Positions 25,801 through 34,196 of a DNA stretch of 64,000 bases are shown one piece after another (the first letter of the stretch is position 1; every line of letters starts with the position of its first letter). Origin of the DNA: Oscillospiraceae bacterium. GTDB lineage: Bacteria; Bacillota; Clostridia; Oscillospirales; Oscillospiraceae. The notes below the pieces were generated by a model, which was not told the DNA's origin, did no database searches, and was given only the letters and a program-made list of their open reading frames with translations. A program made the translations under genes and the position numbers. The DNA is taken from the NCBI GenBank assembly GCA_021768185.1, contig JAETNP010000034.1:1-64000 (forward strand), given 5' to 3'.

Positions 25801-26397
25801 ATGAAGCAGGGAAGACGGGAATTGAACAAGCTCCAATGCCGGAACCGGATATTGAAGATGTCCCGGCGGCTGTTTACGGCCAAGGGCTATGAGAACACTA
25901 CCATAGAAGATATTGCCGAGGCCTCGGAGATCTCCAAGGCTACGCTGTACAACTACTTTTCCAGCAAGGAGCACCTGCTCCAGGGCATTGCCGACGCCGC
26001 CCTGGAGGAGATCCGTCAGCTGGTCCGGGAGGACCTCCGGGAGGAGCCGGACAGCCTGGAAAAGCTCCGGCGGGTAATGGAAACCCTGGTGGCGGATTCC
26101 ACCAGGTATGTCGCCCTGACCCGGCGGATCTTCTATTTGAACGTGTCCCCGGACAGCGAGCTCCATGGGGCCCGGGCGGAACTGCTGGAGATCCTGGGAC
26201 AGCTGGTCCGGGAGGCACAGGACCAGAGACAGCTGCGCCGGGACCTGCCGGCGGAGGAGCTGGTGGAGGTCTTTCTGGGGATCTATCTGCTGACCCAATT
26301 TGGCTGGGAGGATATGGAACGCTGTACGGAGGACGAATGCCGTCGGAAGGTGGGACGGGTCATGGACCAGGTCCTGTCAGGCCTGGCGGAACCATAA
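25801..26397 (+). CDS. TetR/AcrR family transcriptional regulator
   Basis: 198 residues. The N-terminal HTH is ILKMSRRLFTAKGYENTTIE followed by ISKATLYNYFSSKEHLL (about 16-60), a typical TetR DNA-binding domain. The C-terminal ligand domain is unrecognised. It is divergent from the RLP operon and could control it, or could control itself and the CYTH gene 13 bases downstream. Confidence 0.92.
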   Translation: MKQGRRELNKLQCRNRILKMSRRLFTAKGYENTTIEDIAEASEISKATLYNYFSSKEHLLQGIADAALEEIRQLVREDLREEPDSLEKLRRVMETLVADSTRYVALTRRIFYLNVSPDSELHGARAELLEILGQLVREAQDQRQLRRDLPAEELVEVFLGIYLLTQFGWEDMERCTEDECRRKVGRVMDQVLSGLAEP

Positions 26398-26410
26398 GGA
26401 GGAACGATCT

Positions 26411-26986
26411 ATGCTTGAAGCGGAACTCAAGGCATCCCTGGGGGATCTTGCGGCGGAGGAATTGGCAGATCGCGCCGCGGCGCTGGGATTCCTGCCGGTG
26501 GAGCAGGTGCGGGAGAGAGATATATACTTCAACGGTACGGAGAGGGATTTCCGGCGCACGGACGAGGCCCTTCGCCTGCGCAGCGTCCGGCGGCTGCCGG
26601 ACGGCCCCTGGGAGAGCCTGATCACCTACAAGGGCCCCAAGCTGGACCGGGTGTCCAACGCCAGGACCGAGTATGAGACGGGCGTCTCCGACGGCGGGAC
26701 GGCCCAAAAGCTGCTGGAAGCCCTGGGCTACCGGCCCCTTGCCGAGGTGAATAAGGTCCGCCGGACCTACCGCCTGGACCAGGTGACATTGTGCCTGGAC
26801 CAGGTCCAGGGGCTGGGCGGCTTCCTGGAACTGGAGCTTCTGGTCCCCGGAGAGGAGCAGCGGGAGGCGGCAGTGGAGCGGCTGCTGGCGCTGCTGGAGG
26901 AACTGGGCATTCCCCGGGGCCAGCTGTCCCGGCGGTCCTACCTGGAACTGCTGGCAGAAAAGCAGAAGGAGCAGGGAATGCCATAA
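26411..26986 (+). CDS. CYTH domain protein (CyaB/thiamine-triphosphatase-like)
   Basis: 191 residues from the ATG at 26411, preceded by AAGGAGGAACG. A longer open frame exists upstream but has no ribosome site. The CYTH signature is near the start (MLEAELKASL, in place of the usual ExExK), with RRTDEALRLRSVRR near 50-63, LITYKGPK near 75-82 and FLELELLVPGEE near 139-150. These are acidic and basic residues lining the triphosphate tunnel. Family members hydrolyse inorganic triphosphate or thiamine triphosphate, or cyclise ATP. The actual activity here is unknown. Confidence 0.85.
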   Translation: MLEAELKASLGDLAAEELADRAAALGFLPVEQVRERDIYFNGTERDFRRTDEALRLRSVRRLPDGPWESLITYKGPKLDRVSNARTEYETGVSDGGTAQKLLEALGYRPLAEVNKVRRTYRLDQVTLCLDQVQGLGGFLELELLVPGEEQREAAVERLLALLEELGIPRGQLSRRSYLELLAEKQKEQGMP

Positions 26987-27056
26987 CCTCTTTGAACGCC
27001 GGTGCATGGGCCCGTCTCCCGTGCCATGAATCAAAAGGCTGCTGCAGAATGAGCAT

Positions 27057-27106
27057 AAGGGCGTGAGTGTAAAGACTGAAATGCAGTCTGCTTCACTCAC
27101 GCCCTT
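27057..27106 (+). terminator. long stem-loop after the CYTH gene
   Basis: Outer stem AAGGGCGTGAGTG (27057-27069) with CACTCACGCCCTT (27094-27106), and inner stem AGACTG/CAGTCT. The T tail is short, so efficiency is uncertain. It separates the CYTH gene from the lipoprotein gene. Confidence 0.65.
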
Positions 27107-27234
27107 TGCCGTGCGCTAAGAAATGATACAAAAATCATGCAGAGGTGATGGGAAAGGCATACAGCTCGGAAGGAAAAAGCATACATTCTTCCCATATGAT
27201 GGGTCTTACAGCAAAAAGAAGGGAGGAAAGTGAT

Positions 27235-29508
27235 ATGAACGTCAAACGATGGGCGCTGTGCCTGCTGTTACTGCTGTGCCTGACCGCCTGCGGCGGGACG
27301 CCGGAGAAAGAGCCGGAGCCGGACCCGGTGGAGGCTGTCAGCGGGATGGTCTATGTGCCGGAGTTTTTTCCGGTGGATTTCGAGGCCAACTACGTCCATG
27401 AGGCCTGCGTCAGCGGCGGGAAGGTCTGGCTGGTGGGGGACGCCGTCCAAGAAAGTGAGATAGAGGGGCCCGATGGGGAGATGATCCCCGCCCCCCTCAG
27501 CGGCACGGCCCTCTTTCAAGGAGAGCCCGGCGGCACGGCCTTCCGGCAGGTGGAGGGGTACCGGCCCTTCGATTTTCTGAACGGAGCGGACGGTTACATC
27601 ACCGCGCCCCGCTGCTGGCCCGGCGGGGAGGGCTCGGTCTGGGTCTGGACCTCCGTCTCGCCCTGGGACGGCCAGCCGTCCTCAGACTACGTGCAGCAGT
27701 TTGACGCTGCCGGAAAAGAGCTGGCGCGGCTCAAACTGGGTGCTCTGCTGTGGGAAGAAGACCCGGATTGGATCACCGACGTTCTGACGGATCGGGAGGA
27801 CCGGCTGTACGTCAGTACGGCCCAGACCGTCACCGCCTTTGACCGGGACGGGCGGCTTCTGTGCGGCCTGGACGGGGAATTCGGTTCCCCTTGGAACGCG
27901 CTGGTCCTGCTGGCGGATGGCCGGGCGGCGCTGCGGGCCCGCGGTTCCGTTCTGGGAGAACCGGATGTTCTGCGGGTCATCCGGCCGGAGGCCGGGGACT
28001 GGGGGGAGTCCTATGCCCTCCCCGCCTGCTATGACAAGGTCTATGACGGGAGCGGGGACTGGCTGTTCTTCTGCACCAGCGGGGACTCCCTGTATGGATA
28101 CAACGCCGGAGGGGAGCGGCTAGAACGCCTGCTGTCCTGGACGGGGACGAACATCAACTGCGAGAGCGTCGGCGGCCTTGCCGCTCTGGCGGACGGGCGG
28201 CTGTTCGCCGTAGTTGCGGGAGAGGAGACGGTCCTCCTCTCCCCCACGGACCCCGCCTCCCTGCCGGAGATGACGGTGCTGACCTATGCCACCCTGTCCC
28301 TGAGCAGCGAGACGCGCTCGAAAATCGTGGAGTTCAACAAAGGCTACCCCGGCTGCCGGATCGAGGTCCGGGACTACTCCGAATACAACACGGGCACCGA
28401 GCCGTCCGCCGGACAGACCCGGCTCCAGACGGAAATGCTTGCAGGGGATATCCCGGATCTGCTGGATACCAGCAATCTGCCCCTCCGGCAGTACGCCCGC
28501 AGGGGCTGGCTGGAGGACCTGCTGCCCTATGTGGAGGGTGACCCGGACCTGGGACGGGAGGCGCTGATGGAGCGGGTGTTGGATGCAGCGCTCCAGGATG
28601 GAAAGCTCTATCAGGCGTTCTCCTCCTTCTCCATCCTCACCGCCGTCGGACGGACCAGTATGGTAGGTGACCGGGTGAGCTGGACCTGGGCGGACCTGCG
28701 GGAAGCCATGGCGAAACTCCCGGAGGGCGGCACGGTCTTCGGGGAGAGCAGCAGAGAGGACCTTCTGGAGCTGCTCCTGCCCATGACGGCAGAATCCCTG
28801 GTGGACCGGCAGGCGGGAACCGTCCGGGAGGAGGCGGTGCGATCTTTCCTGGAGTTCTGCGGCACCGCGCCCCTCCGGACGGACGCGGTGGAGGATATCT
28901 ATACCGCCGCTCTGGACGGAGAACTGCTCCTGCTCCCGGCGGAGCTGACCAGGCTGGACTCCGGCGCGGAGATCCAAATGTATACGACCGCCTTCGGCGG
29001 GGCGTGCAGCTATGTGGGCTATCCCCGGGAGGACGGCGGCGCGGGCAGCTGCTTCCGGCTGTGGGAGGGTATTGCTATGACTACCGCCTGCAAAGAGAAG
29101 GAGGCCGCCTGGGCCTTTCTCCGGGAGGCGTTCCTGCCCAAGTATCCAACAGGAATTTACTTCGGCCCGGCCTTTCCCATCAGCCGCACGGACTTCGACA
29201 GAATGGTGGAGATATCCACCGGTCCTATGCTGGATGAGACAGGCCAGCCCATGGAGTCGGAGGGCATGGCCTGGAGCTTCATGCCGGACAGCGATCTGGC
29301 GATCCCTATCCGTCCCGTCACCCAGGAGGAATATGACCATTTTATGACCTTGTATAACGCCGTGGGCCATATCTACGATCCGGATGACAGCCTGACCGCT
29401 ATTATCCAGGAGGAGGCAAATGCGTATTTCTCAGAAGACCGCTCCCTGGAGGACACGGTTCGGTTGATCGTTAACCGTGCAGAGCTGTATCTGAAAGAAC
29501 TGCAATAA
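27235..29508 (+). CDS. solute-binding-type lipoprotein with extra N-terminal domain
   Basis: 757 residues from the ATG at 27235 (GGGAGG ribosome site). Signal peptide with lipobox LCLTAC. Residues ~35-350 contain short repeats such as VTAFDRDGRLLCGLDGEFGS and LYGYNAGGERLERLLSW, resembling beta-propeller blades. Residues ~365-757 resemble the ABC type 1 (sugar) solute-binding fold, with IVEFNKGYPGCRIEVRDY, TEMLAGDIPDLLD and YTTAFGGACSYVGYP. No permease or ATPase is adjacent, so it may serve a remote transporter or act as a sensor. The domain calls are by eye. Confidence 0.8.
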   Translation: MNVKRWALCLLLLLCLTACGGTPEKEPEPDPVEAVSGMVYVPEFFPVDFEANYVHEACVSGGKVWLVGDAVQESEIEGPDGEMIPAPLSGTALFQGEPGGTAFRQVEGYRPFDFLNGADGYITAPRCWPGGEGSVWVWTSVSPWDGQPSSDYVQQFDAAGKELARLKLGALLWEEDPDWITDVLTDREDRLYVSTAQTVTAFDRDGRLLCGLDGEFGSPWNALVLLADGRAALRARGSVLGEPDVLRVIRPEAGDWGESYALPACYDKVYDGSGDWLFFCTSGDSLYGYNAGGERLERLLSWTGTNINCESVGGLAALADGRLFAVVAGEETVLLSPTDPASLPEMTVLTYATLSLSSETRSKIVEFNKGYPGCRIEVRDYSEYNTGTEPSAGQTRLQTEMLAGDIPDLLDTSNLPLRQYARRGWLEDLLPYVEGDPDLGREALMERVLDAALQDGKLYQAFSSFSILTAVGRTSMVGDRVSWTWADLREAMAKLPEGGTVFGESSREDLLELLLPMTAESLVDRQAGTVREEAVRSFLEFCGTAPLRTDAVEDIYTAALDGELLLLPAELTRLDSGAEIQMYTTAFGGACSYVGYPREDGGAGSCFRLWEGIAMTTACKEKEAAWAFLREAFLPKYPTGIYFGPAFPISRTDFDRMVEISTGPMLDETGQPMESEGMAWSFMPDSDLAIPIRPVTQEEYDHFMTLYNAVGHIYDPDDSLTAIIQEEANAYFSEDRSLEDTVRLIVNRAELYLKELQ

Positions 29509-29511
29509 AAC

Positions 29512-29552
29512 CAGTACGCCGCCCCGGTCAGCCGGAGCGGCGTACTGATTTT
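29512..29552. terminator. bidirectional intrinsic terminator
   Basis: Stem CAGTACGCCGC (29512-29522) with GCGGCGTACTG (29537-29547) followed by ATTTTTC. The opposite strand reads GTTTTATTG after the stem. It serves the lipoprotein gene and the converging minus-strand operon. Confidence 0.88.
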
Positions 29553-29570
29553 TCGTTGTAAGCTGTGCGC

Positions 29571-30107
29571 TTAGCGGTGACAGCCGTGGCGGTATCCGGT
29601 TCCCGCAGCAGCCGCGGCGCAGGTTCCGGCGCAGTAACCAGCCTCGTGGTTGTTCCCGCAGTAGGTCACGCCGTTATGGACGTGGGGGCCGGCGATGGCG
29701 CAGCCGTCCACCGGGCACAGGGTCAGGCACTGGCCGCTGCAGAAGCCGCAGTCGTGGCTGCTGCCGCAGTAAGTCACGCCGTCATGGACATGCCGGCCGG
29801 CGACCTCACAGCCCTCCACGGTACACAGCGCCAGACATTTGCCGTCGCATACGCCGTTTGTGTGGTCGTAGCCGCAGTAAGTCACGCCGTTGTGAACATG
29901 CCGCCCCGCAATCTCGCACCCTTCCACAGTGCAGACGGTGACCTGGGTCTGGACCCGGGTGTTCCATCCACGCCCGCCGCCGTGGCAGCCGCCGTGGCCG
30001 TGGGCCATGGCCGGGACCATCAGCGCCAGCGCGGTCACGCAGGCCAGAAACAGGACCAGCGTCCGCCTCCGGAAGGGTTTGCGAGGTGCGGGCAGATTGT
30101 TGCTCAT
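29571..30107 (-). CDS. secreted Cys/His-rich protein with three 36-residue repeats
   Basis: 178 residues. A basic N-terminus and hydrophobic stretch (17-34) ending AMA look like a cleavable signal peptide. After a Gly/His linker come three exact-period repeats beginning at C59, C95 and C131. Each follows the pattern C-x4-C-x5-H-x-H-x5-C-x3-H-x4-C-x3-C. Eight potential ligands per repeat suggest zinc or other metal binding, or paired disulphides. It lies 31 bases after the M56 gene with its own AGGAGG, so it is probably the third gene of the BlaI/M56 operon. No family name is assigned. Confidence 0.85.
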   Translation of the reverse strand: MSNNLPAPRKPFRRRTLVLFLACVTALALMVPAMAHGHGGCHGGGRGWNTRVQTQVTVCTVEGCEIAGRHVHNGVTYCGYDHTNGVCDGKCLALCTVEGCEVAGRHVHDGVTYCGSSHDCGFCSGQCLTLCPVDGCAIAGPHVHNGVTYCGNNHEAGYCAGTCAAAAAGTGYRHGCHR

Positions 30108-30138
30108 GGGGTTTATCCTCCTTGCATTATAGATTATT

Positions 30139-33051
30139 TCAGAACGACCGGACCGAGGCCAGGCCGTTATCTGCCAGAATGCGATCCAGGTCCGCCATAA
30201 ATTCGCTGGTCTCAGGACCCAGGTCGTGGGTGATCGTGCCGTTTAGCTGTTTATAGGACCCGTCCTCCAGAAGCTGGAAGACCAGATAGCTCCCGTTGGG
30301 GTCATAGAAGCCGCCCACCCAGCCGTCTTCATCCAGGTAGGCCCCGCCGGCCAGCATGGTCACACGCTCCGGCGTGGTGGTATGGACTTCATAGCGGAAT
30401 TCATACACCGCGAATCCCGGGCCGTTCTCAGGAATGCCCTCCGGTTCCACGGGGTAGACCCAGTCCAGACTGGTCACGCAGTAGTCGTCCCACTCCGGCG
30501 GGTTTTCCATGCCCTTGGCGTAGTTGGCGGTCCAGGCATCGGCGTTGGCCTTCGCCGCCGCCCGGGCGGCGTCTACCGCGGTGCTCACGTCCTGTACCCC
30601 GGCCAGCAGATGGTCCGTCATTTCCCGCTGGCCCTTTGCCACTCGGAGGCTCTCGCCGTTGAAATAGATCTCCCGGTACGCGGTACATAGGGCGTCCGTC
30701 ACCTGGCCGTCCTTGACCACGGGCAGGTTGGCATAGACCTTCAGGTACCTCTCGTTGGTGTACCAGCCGAGGAACTGGAAGGAGGTCGCCTCGCTCCAGT
30801 ACTCGCTCAGCAGGCTCCCCACGTTCGCCTCATGGAGCTTGCCGTCCCGTTTGAAGAAGATCTGCGCCATACCATTGCAGTCCGAACCGATCAGCTCCAT
30901 GGTCCCGTCGCCGTCCAGGTCCACTACCTCCGGTACGCCGTAGACCCGGGCCAGCAGGTAGATGTCTGTCCCGGACGCGCTCTCCTCGAAGACGTAGTAT
31001 TCGTTGACAGTGCCTCCATAATAAATGTCGTTTGTCGGCGTCTCCCAGACGTTATAGCTGATCATCACGCCGCTGTAGCCGAGGATATTGGTAAACGGTT
31101 CCTCGACATACGTCTGCTCCTGAAAAGCCAGGAAGAAATCATCGGGATAGGAGCTGAGGCGGAGATCCTGACAGGAGACGTAAGTGTTCCCGCCATAGCT
31201 CCAGGCGAAGGTGCCGCAGTTCTCCGTGGTGCGGCACCCGCCGCCGGTATGACGCCGCTCCTGCCGGTGTTCCCCGTGCTCCTCATCGTGATGGCCCGGG
31301 ATGATGTCGTCGGCGGAATATGTCTCCACCTTCTCAGGCTCGTAGGACAGCGCGTCCGTCAGAGGGATGGTCAGCATATCCACCGGCCTGCCCTCCGAAC
31401 TAACCGGCTGGGAAGACTGCCGGTCGGAGGGGGCGCTCAGATTCTCCGGCGCGGCTGCAGGCTCATAGGGGAGGTTGGAGACGAAATGATACTTCCCTTC
31501 TCCCACATCCCGCAGCGTCAAGCACTTCATGCCGTCCCCCCAGAAGGTATCATCGTAGATCAGGCGGATCAGATCGCCCTCCCGTTCGCCGGACTGAAAG
31601 ATGACCTCTCTCCGGTAATTGGTGTCGCCGTGGCACCAGCAGTAGGTGTCGTAGTCCTCCAGATATACGAAGCCGCCCACCCCTATTCTATTGCTCTCCG
31701 CCAGCGGCACACCGGTGTACTCCAGCAGCAGCGCGTCCAGTTCAGCAGAAGATATCTCGTAGGTAGGGCAGTCAGGCCAGTCTCCTCCGTAGACCCGCTC
31801 CAGGATAACAGCTTCGTCAGCCCGGGGCGGCTCCTCCACATCCGGCAGGGACGGGATGCCAATATAAACCAGCTCGAAGAGGTCTATATCCGCCGGCGTC
31901 TCGTACAGGGAGGACAGGAACATGTTCCGCATGGCCGCAGGACACAGATGGCCGCCGTCCGTATAGACCTCGTCCGGGTTGAAATACTCTGTGTTGAAGA
32001 AATCCAGCTCCTCCTGGGTCAGTGGGACGGCGCCGCGGCCATGGGCCACGCACCCCGTAAACGTCACCGCGCATACCGCCGTCGTGACCGCCAGGGCGGC
32101 GCAGAGGGCGGCAGTCTTCATCTTTCGATTTTCCGCAATGCGGGTGATGCGCTCCTTCATCCGCTTTTTATCGGAGGTCATGGTGGTGGCCGTCAGCAGT
32201 ACGCCGCCTGACAGCTTTTTCAGGGGGATGAGCCGCAGCAGGGTCTGGCCGTAGGGGATGCGCTCGGCCTCGCCCAGCCGGCCCAGGGCGCTCTCGTCGC
32301 AGGCCAGTTCGCAGTCCTCTCTGGCGGCCATGGCCGCCCACCACACCAGCGGGTCGAACCAGTACACCGCCAGACATACGCTCCGCAGCAGGGACCACAG
32401 CGGGTCCAGATGCCGGGCGTGGGTCTGCTCATGTGCCAGCACATGGCGCAGGCTCTCCTCGCTCTCCATGGCGGCGGGGGTCAGGTACACAGCGGGCCGG
32501 AACAGCCCGAACAGGCACGGGGACACCAGCCCCTCCTCCATCAGATAGACCGGGTACCGGCACTCCGGCAGCTCCAGGGGAATCCGTTTCCGGCGCAGCT
32601 TCGCCCAGAACCGGAGATTGGATACCGCCAGCCACAGGCCCATGCAGGCCATGCCGGCTATCCAGATCAGGCCCAGGGCTTCCTCCAGAGTGAAGGCGTA
32701 TCTCGTCACAATGGCGGGCTGGCCGTCCTCCTGGGTCACAGCCGAATAACGGCCCTCTACCGGCAGGATCACATCAGGCCTTGCGGAAGATCGGGCGAGC
32801 TCCTGCGTAGACACCGGCAGCACATAGACCGGTTCCTCCTCCAGCCGTTCCGCCATCTGCACCCGGGCGGGCTCGGAGACGGACAGCACGCTGAAATCCA
32901 CCGCCGGAAGGTTCACCGGCACCAGCAGCCGCACCAACACCAGGGCCCAGAGGGCGTACTGCACCCGCCGGGAAATGTGCTTCCGGAAGACCTGCCGCAG
33001 GACCAGCAGGGCCAGAATCAGCGCCGAGGAGGTCAGCAGCACTTCCCTCAT
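30139..33051 (-). CDS. M56 (BlaR1-type) metalloprotease sensor
   Basis: 970 residues. N-terminal membrane segments frame a zincin domain with HEQTH (207-211) and EDCELACDESALG downstream for the third ligand. A further membrane segment near 310-330 ends TGCVAHG. The remaining ~640 residues are outside the cell and match no recognised penicillin-binding sensor. They carry blocks such as TYEISSAELDALLLEYTG, and a C-terminal half that may be a DUF-type repeat. The start overlaps the BlaI stop (ATGA). It is expected to inactivate the upstream repressor when it senses its signal. Confidence 0.87.
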   Translation of the reverse strand: MREVLLTSSALILALLVLRQVFRKHISRRVQYALWALVLVRLLVPVNLPAVDFSVLSVSEPARVQMAERLEEEPVYVLPVSTQELARSSARPDVILPVEGRYSAVTQEDGQPAIVTRYAFTLEEALGLIWIAGMACMGLWLAVSNLRFWAKLRRKRIPLELPECRYPVYLMEEGLVSPCLFGLFRPAVYLTPAAMESEESLRHVLAHEQTHARHLDPLWSLLRSVCLAVYWFDPLVWWAAMAAREDCELACDESALGRLGEAERIPYGQTLLRLIPLKKLSGGVLLTATTMTSDKKRMKERITRIAENRKMKTAALCAALAVTTAVCAVTFTGCVAHGRGAVPLTQEELDFFNTEYFNPDEVYTDGGHLCPAAMRNMFLSSLYETPADIDLFELVYIGIPSLPDVEEPPRADEAVILERVYGGDWPDCPTYEISSAELDALLLEYTGVPLAESNRIGVGGFVYLEDYDTYCWCHGDTNYRREVIFQSGEREGDLIRLIYDDTFWGDGMKCLTLRDVGEGKYHFVSNLPYEPAAAPENLSAPSDRQSSQPVSSEGRPVDMLTIPLTDALSYEPEKVETYSADDIIPGHHDEEHGEHRQERRHTGGGCRTTENCGTFAWSYGGNTYVSCQDLRLSSYPDDFFLAFQEQTYVEEPFTNILGYSGVMISYNVWETPTNDIYYGGTVNEYYVFEESASGTDIYLLARVYGVPEVVDLDGDGTMELIGSDCNGMAQIFFKRDGKLHEANVGSLLSEYWSEATSFQFLGWYTNERYLKVYANLPVVKDGQVTDALCTAYREIYFNGESLRVAKGQREMTDHLLAGVQDVSTAVDAARAAAKANADAWTANYAKGMENPPEWDDYCVTSLDWVYPVEPEGIPENGPGFAVYEFRYEVHTTTPERVTMLAGGAYLDEDGWVGGFYDPNGSYLVFQLLEDGSYKQLNGTITHDLGPETSEFMADLDRILADNGLASVRSF

Positions 33052-33431
33052 TTCGCACCGCCTCCCGCCTTCTCCAGAATGGCGGACAGCTCCGCCACGT
33101 CGGCCTCCGTCAGGCGGCGGCTCTCCACCATGGCGCTCATCATGAGGCCCAGGCTGCCGCCGTAGACCTTGCCCAGGAAATTTTCTGTCTCCTGCCGGGC
33201 GGCGTCCTTCTGCCGGAGGACGGGATAGTAGCGTTTTGCACGGTCCTCCCGCTCACAGCGGACCGCCCCCTTGCCCTCCAGCCGGGAAAGCATGGTAATA
33301 ACCGTATTTTTTGACCACCCGGTTTCCTCCCGGAAACGGTTGGTCAGCTCCATGATCGTCATCGGCTGTTCCCACAGCTGGTTCATCAGCTTCCATTCAC
33401 AATCGGAGAGATTCACTTTCTCCTCTGCCAT
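33048..33431 (-). CDS. BlaI/MecI family transcriptional repressor (second copy)
   Basis: 127 residues from the ATG at 33431, chosen because GAGGAGGT lies 9 bases upstream; the frame extends further but lacks a site. The winged helix has LSDCEWKLMNQLWEQ (about 8-22) and WSKNTVITMLSRLEGKGAV (about 39-57). It is the partner of the M56 protein and probably represses its own operon through the palindromes upstream. Confidence 0.93.
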   Translation of the reverse strand: MAEEKVNLSDCEWKLMNQLWEQPMTIMELTNRFREETGWSKNTVITMLSRLEGKGAVRCEREDRAKRYYPVLRQKDAARQETENFLGKVYGGSLGLMMSAMVESRRLTEADVAELSAILEKAGGGAK

Positions 33432-33452
33432 TGTCTCGGCACCTCCTCTATT

Positions 33453-33531
33453 GGTACACACTTGTGTACCTTTGTTGATATAGTATACGGCCGTCTACCT
33501 GTACAATAGCATGTTGGTAGACGTTTGTCAA
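33453..33531 (-). promoter_or_regulatory. promoter and palindromic operators of the second BlaI/M56 operon
   Basis: Minus strand TTGACA (33531-33526), 17 bases, TATTGT (33508-33503). Inverted arms GTCTACC (33493-33499) and GGTAGAC (33516-33522) enclose the -10. A second palindrome GGTACACA/TGTGTACC (33453-33470) sits in the leader just before the ribosome site. Confidence 0.75.
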
Positions 33532-33559
33532 CTAGTAAATTGGAAAATTTCTGGGCAGT

Positions 33560-34116
33560 TGCTTCTGCCGCGCTCCGCGCGGCACGGGGCCGTTTCTATT
33601 TGATACCCCGGGGGCTTCTCGCCCAAGATTTTGCAACGGCCACATCGAGTGGCCGTGCAAAATTAGATTGTGCATGACCCCTCGATGGGGTCATTGCACA
33701 ATCGCGGACTCCTCGGGTACTTGTCTTCTGCGTCTACCCACGGATTCTTACGATAGTGCTTACTGCGGCGCCGCTGCTATAATTAGTTTTCGTCCATCGC
33801 CAGAACTTCTGGTAAAACGGAGTAGACCAGCATCACGCACCCCGGGGAGTTAGCCCCGCTATACGGTAGGGGTCACCGATGACCACGCTGAAATAGACGC
33901 AGAAGGGGAACGAAGCGGACGGAAGTGGGTTTAGACCAAACCGACTGTGCCTTGGGCGCAAAACTAATCAAAAAATGAGGGATTCTTAAACCGCCAGGTT
34001 TAAGCGCGTTTTTGCCTACTTTTGCCGCGTGGCAAAAGTAGGCGCGGAGTCCGGGGCCGCGCAGGTCCCGGGGCATCGTAAAGAAACAACTGCCGTGCCG
34101 CGCGGAGCGCGGCAAA
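33560..34116. repeat. R-family modular hairpin repeat (copy R3, reversed)
   Basis: Gene-free gap between the two divergent promoters. The right end is intact: GGGATTC, TTAAACC/GGTTTAA stem (about 33981-34000), GCGCGTTTTTG, CCTACTTTTGCC/GGCAAAAGTAGG (about 34015-34043), GC-rich stems to 34116. Modules B and C are in reverse orientation relative to R4 and R5. The left end is damaged: its TACTTTT palindrome stops after TACTTG, and two 38-base hairpins interrupt the neighbouring GC stem (33627-33703). Confidence 0.85.
33627..33703. repeat. two tandem 38-base hairpins inserted in copy R3
   Basis: Hairpin one (33627-33664) has arms GATTTTGCAACGGCCAC and GTGGCCGTGCAAAATT. Hairpin two (33666-33703) has arms GATTGTGCATGACCCC and GGGGTCATTGCACAATC. 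They share outer arms GATTKTGCA/TGCAMAAT and a TCGA-type loop but differ in the inner stem. They split a GC stem found uninterrupted in other R copies. Confidence 0.75.
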
Positions 34117-34120
34117 AAAA

Positions 34121-34180
34121 TTATTGACAAACAATAATTTCAATGGTATAGTATATCCGTAATTATTGTAAAACAATAAT
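34121..34180 (+). promoter_or_regulatory. promoter with two TTATTG-N5-CAATAA palindromes
   Basis: TTGACA (34124-34129), 17 bases, TATAGT (34147-34152). One palindrome TTATTG-ACAAA-CAATAA (34121-34137) covers the -35. The other, ATTATTG-TAAAA-CAATAAT (34162-34180), lies just after the transcription start. They are probable operators for the small XRE-type regulator encoded two genes away. Confidence 0.8.
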
Positions 34181-34196
34181 CAAAGGAGGAAACCTC

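Noticed and set aside
17440..33051. Beta-lactam resistance loci
   Set aside because: BlaI/M56 pairs are present, but neither sensor has a penicillin-binding domain and no beta-lactamase gene is in either operon.
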